Positions 42,084 through 49,680 of a stretch of DNA of 64,000 nucleotides are shown here, piece by piece (position 1 is the stretch's first letter; every line of letters starts with the position of its first letter). The notes beneath the pieces are model-generated. The model was not told the DNA's origin. It made no database searches and worked only from the letters and a program-made list of their open reading frames with translations. The stretch is from positions 248,001-312,000 of the forward strand of contig NZ_JAVHJU010000025.1 of the NCBI RefSeq assembly GCF_031082405.1. The letters are read 5' to 3'. The DNA comes from Amycolatopsis sp. A133 (GTDB lineage: Bacteria > Actinomycetota > Actinomycetes > Mycobacteriales > Pseudonocardiaceae). The translations under genes were made by a program, and so were the position numbers.

Positions 42084-43200
42084 GCCGCTCGACCACGTAC
42101 TCGATGGCCTGCGTGAGCTTCGAGACGTCGTCCGGGTCGATCGCCGGGAACAGGCCGACGCGCAGCTGGTTGCGGCCCAGCTTGCGGTACGGCTCGGTGT
42201 CGACGATCCCGTTGGCGCGCAGCACCTTCGCCACCGCGGCGGCGTCGACGTCGTCGGTGAAGTCCACCGTGCCGACGACCTGCGAGCGCAGCTCCGGGTC
42301 CTTCACGAACGGCGTGGTGTAGCTCGTCTTCTCGGCCCACTCGTACAGCCGCGACGAAGAGTCCTTCGTGCGCGTAGTCGTCCAGGCGAGGCCGCCCTGG
42401 CCGTTCATCCACTCGATCTGCTCGGCGAGCAGGAACAGCGTGGCCACGGCCGGCGTGTTGTACGTCTGGTCCTTGCGGGAGTTGTCCAGCGCGGTGGTCA
42501 GCGACAGGAACTCGGGGATCCAGCGGTCGCCGCCGCCGATCTCGCCGATCCGCTCGACGGCGGCCGGGGAGGCCAGCGCGATCCAGAGCCCGCCGTCCGC
42601 GGCGAAGGACTTCTGCGGCGCGAAGTAGTAGACGTCGAAGTCCTCGGCCTTGACCGGGAGGCCGCCGGCGCCGGAGGTGGCGTCGATCGCGACCAGTGCG
42701 CCCTCGCTGCCCTCAGGGCGGCGAACCGGCACGGCTACGCCGGTGGACGTCTCGTTGTGCGCCCAGCCGACCAGGTCGGCGCCGGCTTCGTAGGCGATGT
42801 CCGGCGCGCTGCCCGGCTCGGCCTTGACGACGATCGGGTCGGCCAGGAACGGCGCGCCCTTGGTCACGGTGGCGAACTTCGAGGAGAACTCGCCGTAGGT
42901 GAAGTGCTGCGCGCGCTCGCGGACCAGGCCGAACGCGGCCGCGTCCCAGAACGCCGTGGTGCCGCCGTTGCCGAGGATCACCTCGTAGCCCTCGGGCAGG
43001 GAGAACAGCTCGGACAGGCCGGCCCGGACGCGCCCGACGAGGGACTTGACCGGCTTCTGCCGGTGCGACGTGCCGAGGTAGGTGGAGCCGGACTCCGCCA
43101 GCGCACTCAGCTGCTCGGCGCGGACCTTCGACGGGCCGCAGCCGAAGCGGCCGTCGGCCGGCTTGAGGTCGGCGGGGATGGTCAACTCAGCGTCGGTCAT
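42076..43200 (-). CDS. serC: Phosphoserine aminotransferase
   Basis: 374 residues. The actinobacterial-type SerC begins with PADGRFGCGPSKVR. The PLP lysine is in YFAPQKSFAADGG, the phosphate-binding region in LGNGGTTAFWDAA, and AHNETSTGVAVPV is family-typical. It makes 3-phosphoserine from 3-phosphohydroxypyruvate with glutamate, and may also serve pyridoxal biosynthesis. It corresponds to Rv0884c. Converging overlap with the mannosyltransferase gene; divergent 68 bp from the next membrane protein gene. Confidence 0.95.
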   Translation of the reverse strand: MTDAELTIPADLKPADGRFGCGPSKVRAEQLSALAESGSTYLGTSHRQKPVKSLVGRVRAGLSELFSLPEGYEVILGNGGTTAFWDAAAFGLVRERAQHFTYGEFSSKFATVTKGAPFLADPIVVKAEPGSAPDIAYEAGADLVGWAHNETSTGVAVPVRRPEGSEGALVAIDATSGAGGLPVKAEDFDVYYFAPQKSFAADGGLWIALASPAAVERIGEIGGGDRWIPEFLSLTTALDNSRKDQTYNTPAVATLFLLAEQIEWMNGQGGLAWTTTRTKDSSSRLYEWAEKTSYTTPFVKDPELRSQVVGTVDFTDDVDAAAVAKVLRANGIVDTEPYRKLGRNQLRVGLFPAIDPDDVSKLTQAIEYVVERLS

Positions 43201-43268
43201 GTGGCCAGTCTCTCAGGTCGGGACGCGGCTGGTAACAGTGGTCGGCCGGTGTCCGACATCTGGAATCG

Positions 43269-44141
43269 ATGACTGATCGGCCTCGCTGGTACTTCTTCGC
43301 GTGGTTCGCCGTGCTGGCCGCGGCGCACCTCGCGATCGAAGGCTGGACGGACACAACGGCGATCGGGTTGCCGGTCGGCTTCGCGGCGACGCTGGTGCTG
43401 GTCTTCGTCCGCCGCCTGCCGTGGTGGGCGACCGGCGGTCCGCGCCCCGAGTCCTCGGGCGGCCGGAGGACGAAGGTGGCCGTCTTCGCCGGGCTGTGGC
43501 TCTTGGTGGCCGCCGCGATCGTCGCCGGGCTCGTCGAACACCCGCCGCACGGCGCCGACCTCGGGTACGCCGGGGCGTTCGTCGCGATGTTCCTCGGCGC
43601 TTCGGGGTACGGCCTGACCAGGCTGCTGCCGAAACGGCCGGTGACGCGGCGAGCGGTCCTGCGGCGGCGGCTGGCGTTCGCCACCACGGCGGTCTGGGCA
43701 ACCGGAGTCTTCGTGCTCGCGGCCGAAGCCGCGGCCATCGTCGTCACCGGTGGCTGGCTGCCCTGGGTCCTGCCGGTGCCGGGCCTGGTCGCCGTGCTGG
43801 CGCTCGCCGGGTGGCGCGCGGACCTCGCCCTTCCCGCCCGGCACCTCGCGAGCGGCAGCTGGACGCCGGTCGCGGCCGCGGCGTTCGACGTGCGGGCGGG
43901 CGAGCCCGTCAACGGCTGGGGGGTGCTGCCCGGGGGCTGGCGGATCCGCTTCCACCTGCCCGCGGTGCCGGCCGACGTCGCCGCCGAGCTGGCCGGCCGG
44001 CGCCGGCTCTGGCTCGCCGGGTGGCCGTCGGAGCAGCTGGTCGTGGGCCTTCCGGACGGCGACAGCTACGCCGTCGGGCTCATGGGTCACCACCGCGGTG
44101 GGGGTAAAAACACGGTTACCGACGCGCCCGGCCGCCGGTAG
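43269..44141 (+). CDS. Hypothetical membrane protein with C-terminal soluble domain
   Basis: 290 residues. Hydrophobic segments: WYFFAWFAVLAAAHLAIEGW, AATLVLVFVRRLPWW, VAVFAGLWLLVAAAIVAGLV, AGAFVAMFLGASGYGLTRLL, ATTAVWATGVFVLAAEAAAI and LPVPGLVAVLALAGW. A soluble part of about 90 residues follows (GVLPGGWRIRFHLPAVPADV). I do not recognise a family. It diverges from serC, and a small SRPBCC-like gene follows after 10 bp, probably in the same transcript. Confidence 0.7.
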   Translation: MTDRPRWYFFAWFAVLAAAHLAIEGWTDTTAIGLPVGFAATLVLVFVRRLPWWATGGPRPESSGGRRTKVAVFAGLWLLVAAAIVAGLVEHPPHGADLGYAGAFVAMFLGASGYGLTRLLPKRPVTRRAVLRRRLAFATTAVWATGVFVLAAEAAAIVVTGGWLPWVLPVPGLVAVLALAGWRADLALPARHLASGSWTPVAAAAFDVRAGEPVNGWGVLPGGWRIRFHLPAVPADVAAELAGRRRLWLAGWPSEQLVVGLPDGDSYAVGLMGHHRGGGKNTVTDAPGRR

Positions 44142-44151
44142 CGTCACCGCC

Positions 44152-44466
44152 GTGACAACTGTGCAGCAGAGGTTTCCGGTGCCACCCGAAGTGCTGTGGA
44201 ACGCGCTCCCGGCCGGGGTGGCGGCGATCGGCGGGAAACAACCGGTCTACGGGCCGCAGGGATTCGCCACCTGCCGCACCGGGATGTCGATCCTGAGCTG
44301 GGGCCAGCACGTCAACGTGACGGTGTCGTCCTCCGGCGGCGGTTCGACGCTCACCATCAGTACCGTGCTCAAGTTCGGTGTCTGGGACTGGGGCGAGGGC
44401 AAGCGCATCGCCAACCGGTTCGCCGCCGCCGTCGCCTACTCGGCGGGCACCGCCGCCCTGACCTGA
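44152..44466 (+). CDS. Small SRPBCC-like or hypothetical protein
   Basis: 104 residues from GTG 44152. The sequence VQQRFPVPPEVLWNALPAGV followed by a beta-rich middle (HVNVTVSSSGGGSTLTISTV) and a C-terminal helix (GKRIANRFAAAVAYSAGTA) is compatible with a START/SRPBCC-type pocket shorter than usual. No catalytic residue can be named. It is likely co-transcribed with the membrane protein upstream and ends in a strong bidirectional hairpin. Confidence 0.7.
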   Translation: MTTVQQRFPVPPEVLWNALPAGVAAIGGKQPVYGPQGFATCRTGMSILSWGQHVNVTVSSSGGGSTLTISTVLKFGVWDWGEGKRIANRFAAAVAYSAGTAALT

Positions 44467-44504
44467 GGGCCCCGCTCACCACCCTGGGGGTGTGAGCGGG
44501 GCCC
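44467..44504. terminator. Bidirectional terminator
   Basis: GGGCCCCGCTCAC and GTGAGCGGGGCCC form a perfect 13-bp stem with a 12-nt loop between two converging genes. Confidence 0.78.
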
Positions 44505-44511
44505 GGTCTGC

Positions 44512-45849
44512 TCAGCGCCAGTCTTCGACGCCGCCGGGCACCGGCGCGGCCGGGTCGTACGGCGTGCGGGTGAAGATGAACGTCGCCAGGTCGAGGTGGG
44601 TGGCGACGCCCTCGGTGTTCCGGCCCACTTGGAGCGTCTCGCCGGCGTAGTAGCCGTCGAGGCCGACGTAGGTGTCCTTGTCGGTCTGGCGGAAGCGCGA
44701 GCTGCGGCCGGCGCCCTCGACCGGGGCGAGCAGCAGCCCGTCGCCCTGGAGGCGCAGGTGGTACGGCGTCGGACCCCAGTGCCAGAGCCCGGTCAGCGCC
44801 AGCAGCGCGGGGTCGGCGGGGGACGGCAGCCACTCGGCGGGCAGCCGCGGTTCGAGCTCGTCGGTCATGGTGATGAGGTCGAGGCAGAGCTGGGTGATGC
44901 CGACGCCGGCCGTCGAGTTGGTCAGCACGAGCGCGCCGGTCTGCGCGGCCGGGTCGACCAGCGTCACGGCCAGGAACCCCGGCATCGAGCCGGTGTGCCC
45001 GGCGAACCGGCGGCCCTGGTAGCGCACGAGCATCAGGCCGAGCCCGAACCCGGTCGTCCAGACGTCGGTGTCGTCGACGGTGACCATGGTCCGCATTTCC
45101 GCGACGGTCTCGGGGTCGAGCACGCCACCGGTCTCGCCGCCGAGGAACGCCGTCCAGCGGCCGAGGTCCCGCGCCGTCGACCACAGCTGCCCGGCGGGGG
45201 CCATCGCGCCCGCGTCCGGGCTCGGCTCCGGCAGCAGGACGTCGGCGAAGGGGTGCACGGCGAAGCCCTCGGCGTGCGCGCCGGCCGGGTGCGGTGTGGT
45301 GCGGTTCATCCCGAGCGGGCCGAGGATCTCTTCGTCGAGCACGGAGAGCCAGCCCTTGCCGCGGTGGCGGGCGAGGAGCTCGCCGAGGACGCCGTAGCCG
45401 ACGTTCGAGTAGTGGAACCGCGCGCCCGGGCGGTGCTTGGTCGCGCCCTCGGCGAGGCTGCCCACCAGCGCGTCCCAGTCGGCGCCGGGCGTCCGCTCCC
45501 ACCACAGGCCGGGTGATTCGGACGTCAGGCCGGCGGTGTGGGACAGCAGCTGGGCGACGGTGGCGGCGCCGAACGGCGTGCCGGGGACGTGCTTTTCGAG
45601 CGGGTCGTTCAGGTCGAGGAGGCCTTCGTCGCGCAGCCGCATGACGGCGGTGGCGACGAGCGTCTTGGTGATCGAGCCCAGCCGGTACTGGGTGTCGGTG
45701 CCGGGTTGCTGCTCGCCGACGCGTCCCCGGCCACCGGACCAGACGATCTCCCCGTCCCGCACGACGGCGGCGACCAGCGAGGGAGCCCGGCAGGCGGCCT
45801 GCTCGTGCGCGATCCGGCGGAGCAAGGCGTGTTCGGTCGAGGAGAGCAT
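44512..45849 (-). CDS. Serine hydrolase, class C beta-lactamase family
   Basis: 445 residues. The SxxK nucleophile motif is S59-ITK (YRLGSITKTLVA). The second motif is YSN (FHYSNVGYG) and the third is HTG (FAGHTGSMPG). A C-terminal beta domain of about 100 residues (LTGLWHWGPTPYHLRLQGDG) is like that of penicillin-binding-protein-related esterases and D-peptidases. There is no obvious signal peptide, so a cytoplasmic esterase or peptidase is as likely as a true beta-lactamase. A repeat array fills the space upstream of its start. Confidence 0.85.
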   Translation of the reverse strand: MLSSTEHALLRRIAHEQAACRAPSLVAAVVRDGEIVWSGGRGRVGEQQPGTDTQYRLGSITKTLVATAVMRLRDEGLLDLNDPLEKHVPGTPFGAATVAQLLSHTAGLTSESPGLWWERTPGADWDALVGSLAEGATKHRPGARFHYSNVGYGVLGELLARHRGKGWLSVLDEEILGPLGMNRTTPHPAGAHAEGFAVHPFADVLLPEPSPDAGAMAPAGQLWSTARDLGRWTAFLGGETGGVLDPETVAEMRTMVTVDDTDVWTTGFGLGLMLVRYQGRRFAGHTGSMPGFLAVTLVDPAAQTGALVLTNSTAGVGITQLCLDLITMTDELEPRLPAEWLPSPADPALLALTGLWHWGPTPYHLRLQGDGLLLAPVEGAGRSSRFRQTDKDTYVGLDGYYAGETLQVGRNTEGVATHLDLATFIFTRTPYDPAAPVPGGVEDWR

Positions 45850-45914
45850 GGAGGCATTCTGCCGCGCTCGGCTCTCCGAGGCAGGTCCCGGCCCTCAGCC
45901 GAGCGTGCGGAAAG

Positions 45915-46060
45915 AGGCATCACGCGTGACTGGCGAGGCATCACGCGTGACTGGCGAGGCATCATGCGTGACTGGCGGGGCATCACCGCGATGCCCATGG
46001 AATCACGTGTGATGCCCCTCGGGTCACGCATGATGCCCCTCGGGTCACGGGTAATGCCCG
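45915..46060. repeat. Array of 21-nt units, direct then inverted, with TCACGCGTGA core
   Basis: Three tandem 21-nt copies beginning AGGCATCACGCGTGACTGG (45915, 45936, 45957; the third has T for C) are followed by a degenerate copy. Two or three inverted copies follow, ending ...GATGCCCCTCGGG. Each core is itself a near palindrome (TCACGCGTGA, TCATGCGTGA, TCACGTGTGA), and the two halves can pair into a long stem. It fills the gap between the response regulator stop and the serine hydrolase start. Confidence 0.75.
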
Positions 46061-46062
46061 GT

Positions 46063-46683
46063 TCAGCCGAGGAGGTTGCGGGCCATGGCCGTGGTGACCG
46101 CGGCCGTGCGGTCCGAGACGCCGAGCTTGCCGAACACTCGCAGCAGGTGGGTCTTCACCGTCGCTTCGCTGATGTGCAGCGCGCGGCCGATGTCGGCGTT
46201 CGTGCCGCCCTTCGCGACCAGCTGCAGCACCTCCACCTCGCGGGCGGACAGCGGCTGGGGTTCCGGGTTGCGGACCCGGTTGACCAGCTTGCCCGCCACC
46301 GACGGCGCGAGCACCGTCTCGCCGCGCGCCGCCGCGCGGATCGCGTTCGCCAGCTCCGCGCGGGACGCGTCCTTCAGCAGGTAGCCCGACGCGCCGGCTT
46401 CCACCGCGCGCAGGATGTCGGCGTCCGTCTCGTACGTCGTGAGCACGACGATCCGCCGTCCGGGCTGCTCGCGCAGGATCCGCTTGGTCGCGCCGACGCC
46501 GTCGAGACCGGGCATCCGCAGGTCCATCAGCACGACGTCGGGCCCGGCGACGCGGTCGAGCGCGACGGCTTCGTCGCCGGAGCCCGCTTCGCCGACGACC
46601 GTGAGGTCCGGTTCGGCTTCGAGCATGCCGCGGAGGCCTTCGCGGACGACGGGGTGGTCGTCGACGAGCATGACGCGGATCAA
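46063..46683 (-). CDS. NarL/LuxR-type response regulator
   Basis: 206 residues from TTG 46683, overlapping the kinase stop as TTGA; an ATG four codons later is possible. Receiver: D8/D9 (LVDDHPVV), phospho-acceptor D54 (VVLMDLRMPG), and a Lys in YLLKDASR. The C-terminal LuxR helix-turn-helix is LSAREVEVLQLVAKGGTNAD, then HISEATVKTHLLRVFGKL. It ends a four-gene unit with a kinase and ABC-2 exporter and probably controls that unit. Confidence 0.93.
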   Translation of the reverse strand: MIRVMLVDDHPVVREGLRGMLEAEPDLTVVGEAGSGDEAVALDRVAGPDVVLMDLRMPGLDGVGATKRILREQPGRRIVVLTTYETDADILRAVEAGASGYLLKDASRAELANAIRAAARGETVLAPSVAGKLVNRVRNPEPQPLSAREVEVLQLVAKGGTNADIGRALHISEATVKTHLLRVFGKLGVSDRTAAVTTAMARNLLG

Positions 46684-47837
46684 GCCGGCACCTCCAGGGT
46701 GAGTTCGGTGCCGCTGGGGCCACTCCGGACGCTCAGTGTGCCACCGACCTGCCCGGCCCGGGACCGCATGCCCCGCAGGCCGAACCCGGTGGCCCGGTCC
46801 GGGTCGAAGCCGGCGCCGTCGTCGCGCACCGAGAGCCGGACCGAACCGTCCACAGCGGACAGCCGCACCGACACCGCCGACGCGGCCGCGTGGCGCCGCA
46901 CGTTGTTCAGCGCCTCCTGCGCGCCCCGCAGCAGGACCACTTCGCCCGCCATGCCGATCGGCGGGAGCACACCGTCCACTTCGTACCGGACCGGCACGCC
47001 CGTCTCGTCGGCCAGCCGGTCGGCCTGCCGCCGGACGGCGTCGACGAGCGAGCCGGTCGCGAGGTCCGCCGGGGCCAACGCGGCGACCATCGCGCGGGCT
47101 TCGGTCAGGTTTTCCCGTGCGGTGCGGGCGGCCAGCTCCGCGTGCCGCCGCGCCGCGGCCGGGTCGGTGTCCAATTCGGACTCGATGGCCTGCGCGAGGG
47201 TGACGATGCTGGTGAACCCCTGCGCGAGCGTGTCGTGGATCTCCCGCGCGAGCCGTTCGCGCTCGGCCGCGGTGCCCGCCTCCCGGGAGAGCCGGGCGAC
47301 TTCCGCCTGGCTCTCCTCGAGCTGCGTGATCAGGTCGGCCCGCCCCCGGCTTTCCTCGACGACGTGCAGGATGAACTTCCCGGACAGCACGCCGAAGACG
47401 ACGAGGATCGCGGTCATCGGCAGCAGGATGTGCAGGGCCGGCCCCTGCAGGCCTTCGTTGGCGATCGACGAAACGGGGCTCAGCAGGATCGCCACGGTGG
47501 TGATCACGGCAGCCGGCCGGAACTCGAGCGTCGAGAACACCAGCGGGCAGACCATGAAGAGGATGAAACTGGCCGTGGTGCTGGCGAACATCGCGACGGC
47601 GACCAGCACCAGGACGAGCAGCGCCAGTACCCACCGCTGCCGCACGTGCCCGTCGTCGCGCACCACCCGGCGTCCCCACAGCAGGTAGGTCAGCGCCAGC
47701 CCGGTGAGCGCCCCGACCGCGACCGCCGTGCGCACCGGATCGGATTCGTCCAGCACCACCAGCAGGGTCGTGGCCAGGTACGCCACCGCGAAGAGGATCT
47801 CCCAGAGCCAGTTGAACCGGTCCCAGGCGTCCTTCAC
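46680..47837 (-). CDS. NarL-family sensor histidine kinase
   Basis: 385 residues from GTG 47837, in a 4-bp overlap with the permease stop. Five or six N-terminal membrane helices form the sensor (WLWEILFAVAYLATTLLVVL, WVLALLVLVLVAVAMF). The HisKA_3 phosphoacceptor is in LAREIHDTLAQGFTSIVTLA. The HATPase region has ALNNVRRHAAASAV and the G-box GFGLRGMRSRAGQVGG. No extracytoplasmic loop is long, which suggests sensing within the membrane, as in DesK/LiaS-type kinases that monitor lipids or antibiotics. Confidence 0.92.
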   Translation of the reverse strand: MKDAWDRFNWLWEILFAVAYLATTLLVVLDESDPVRTAVAVGALTGLALTYLLWGRRVVRDDGHVRQRWVLALLVLVLVAVAMFASTTASFILFMVCPLVFSTLEFRPAAVITTVAILLSPVSSIANEGLQGPALHILLPMTAILVVFGVLSGKFILHVVEESRGRADLITQLEESQAEVARLSREAGTAAERERLAREIHDTLAQGFTSIVTLAQAIESELDTDPAAARRHAELAARTARENLTEARAMVAALAPADLATGSLVDAVRRQADRLADETGVPVRYEVDGVLPPIGMAGEVVLLRGAQEALNNVRRHAAASAVSVRLSAVDGSVRLSVRDDGAGFDPDRATGFGLRGMRSRAGQVGGTLSVRSGPSGTELTLEVPA

Positions 47838-48643
47838 CTCGTGTCGGTCCACCGGAAGGTCAGCCGCGCCAGCACCGCCCCCGCCACGCACCAGATCCCC
47901 AGCACCAGCGCCACCCGCGGAAGTTCCCATGTCCCGGCCATCTCCATCCTCACGGCGCCGTCCGGCAGGAACACCGACCGGAAACCCTGGCAGATCCACT
48001 TCAGCGGGAAGAACGACGCGATGTCCACCATAACTTTCGGCAGGTTCGTGATCGGCGAAACGAACACACCGGAGATGAACTGCAGCACCAGGTACAGCAT
48101 CTGCACGACGGCGACGGCGCCGTTGGTGGACTTCGCGAGCGAGCTGACCGCGATCCCGAGCAGCGTGCATGAGACGATGCCGAGCGCGAAGACCCACAGC
48201 AGCGTCAGCCACTTCGCCGGGTCGGACGGCAGGTCCAGCCCGAACAGCAGGACGGCGACCCCGGCCATCAGCACCGTCTGGGCCAGGCTCGACACCGCGA
48301 CCAGCACCATCTTGCCGATGAAGTACGACGCCGGCGGCATCGGCGTGCCCCGCAGGCGCTTGAGCGCCCCGGTCTCACGGTCGGCCGAGACGCCGGTCGC
48401 GATGCTGTTGAACGACGTCGACACGATGCCGGAGCCGATCATCCCGGCCGCCAGCAGCTGGCCGGACGTGACGCCGTCGAGTGCCGTCGGACCGTCCAGG
48501 ATGGACCCGAGCAGGATCATCAGCACCGCGGGCAGGGAGAAGGTGAAGACCACCTGTTCCTTGTGGCGGAAGAACTGCCGCAGCTCGGTGCTGCCTCGGG
48601 CGAGCCCGAGGGACAGCGGGCCTGGAAGGTCCAGGGTGGTCAT
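47834..48643 (-). CDS. ABC-2 type exporter permease
   Basis: 269 residues with six membrane segments (VFTFSLPAVLMILLGSILDG, LLWVFALGIVSCTLLGIAVS, ALVLGIWCVAGAVLARL). ADRETGALKRLRGTPMPPAS is the conserved cytoplasmic loop of ABC-2 permeases. It overlaps the ATPase gene upstream and the kinase gene downstream by 4 bp each. Drug or lipid export is the usual role; the substrate is unknown. Confidence 0.92.
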   Translation of the reverse strand: MTTLDLPGPLSLGLARGSTELRQFFRHKEQVVFTFSLPAVLMILLGSILDGPTALDGVTSGQLLAAGMIGSGIVSTSFNSIATGVSADRETGALKRLRGTPMPPASYFIGKMVLVAVSSLAQTVLMAGVAVLLFGLDLPSDPAKWLTLLWVFALGIVSCTLLGIAVSSLAKSTNGAVAVVQMLYLVLQFISGVFVSPITNLPKVMVDIASFFPLKWICQGFRSVFLPDGAVRMEMAGTWELPRVALVLGIWCVAGAVLARLTFRWTDTR

Positions 48644-49479
48644 GCCTTGTCTCCGATCAGGTCGAGGTAGATGTCCTCCAGGCTCGGCCTGGTCACCGTC
48701 AGCCCGGCGAGCTCTCTACCCCCAGTAGAGAGCTCGGTGACGAGCTTGGTCGGGTACGCGGTCCGCTCGACGTGCTCACCGCGTTCGTCGGTCCAGCGCA
48801 CGGTGGCCTCGGCGGCCGCCCGGCCCCCCAGGTTTTGCGGGGTGTCCTGGGCGACGATCTCGCCCCGCGCGATGACCGCGACGCGGTCGGCGAGCGCTTC
48901 GGCCTCGTCGAGGTAGTGGGTGGTCAGCAGGATGGTGGTGCCCTCGGCGGCGAGGTCGCCGATCAGCGTCCAGAACTGCCGCCGCGCCTCGGGGTCGAAG
49001 CCGGTGGTCGGCTCGTCGAGGAAGAGCAGCTCGGGGCGGCCGATGATGCCGAGCGCGACGTCGACGCGGCGGCGCTGCCCGCCGGAGAGCGACTTCACCC
49101 GCGTCCCGGCCTTCTCGGTGAGCCCGACCTTCTCGATCACTTCGTCGGGATCGCGGGGGCCGGGGTAGTACTTCGCGAAGTGCCGGACGATCTCGGCGAC
49201 GCTCAACTCGGCGGCGTCGGTCGCCGTCTGCAGGACGATTCCGAGGCGGGCCCGCCAGGCGCGGCCGGCCTTGCCGGGGTCTTCGCCGAGCACGGCGACC
49301 TCACCGGCCGTCCGCTGCCGGTGGCCTTCGAGGATCTCGACGGTCGTCGTCTTGCCGGCGCCGTTCGGGCCGAGCAGGGAGAACACTTCGCCCTGGGCGA
49401 TCTCCAGGTCCAGCCCGGCCACCGCGAGGTGACCGGGGTACTGCTTGCGCAGGCCGCGCACGCTGACTGCTGTGGTCAT
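48640..49479 (-). CDS. ABC-2 exporter ATPase
   Basis: 279 residues from ATG 49479. Walker A GPNGAGKTTT, Q-loop VLQTATDAAELS, signature LSGGQRRR, Walker B LLFLDEPTTGFD, H-loop LTTHYLDEAE. A C-terminal region of about 60 residues follows. It is the first gene of an operon with permease, kinase and response regulator, all linked by 4-bp overlaps. This arrangement usually means self-induced resistance or envelope-stress export. Confidence 0.95.
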   Translation of the reverse strand: MTTAVSVRGLRKQYPGHLAVAGLDLEIAQGEVFSLLGPNGAGKTTTVEILEGHRQRTAGEVAVLGEDPGKAGRAWRARLGIVLQTATDAAELSVAEIVRHFAKYYPGPRDPDEVIEKVGLTEKAGTRVKSLSGGQRRRVDVALGIIGRPELLFLDEPTTGFDPEARRQFWTLIGDLAAEGTTILLTTHYLDEAEALADRVAVIARGEIVAQDTPQNLGGRAAAEATVRWTDERGEHVERTAYPTKLVTELSTGGRELAGLTVTRPSLEDIYLDLIGDKA

Positions 49480-49655
49480 GGGTCCAGCCTGGCGGCTCGC
49501 GACGGCGGATCCGACCAACGGCCAGCTGAATCCGGCTGTCCATCGTTCGGTGGACACGAGCGGCTTGGTTTCCCGTGGAACCACAAAAACGCTGTCATAC
49601 AAGCAAAAACCGAACATCCGGCGACGCGGAACCGCCGCGCGGGTGAACACTGCTG

Positions 49656-49678
49656 TTGACAAGTTGTCTAACATGACA
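49656..49678 (+). promoter_or_regulatory. Promoter and operator of the EphD-like/TetR operon
   Basis: A TTGACA -35 hexamer lies at 49656-49661 (TTGACAAG). The palindrome GACAA-G-TTGTC (49658-49668) overlaps it, and TGTC-TAACAT-GACA (49665-49678) abuts the ATG at 49681. The TetR encoded by the second gene is the likely binder. Confidence 0.5.
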
Positions 49679-49680
49679 GA

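Noticed and set aside
45915..46060. CRISPR array
   Set aside because: Units are contiguous 21-mers without spacers and switch orientation; no cas genes.
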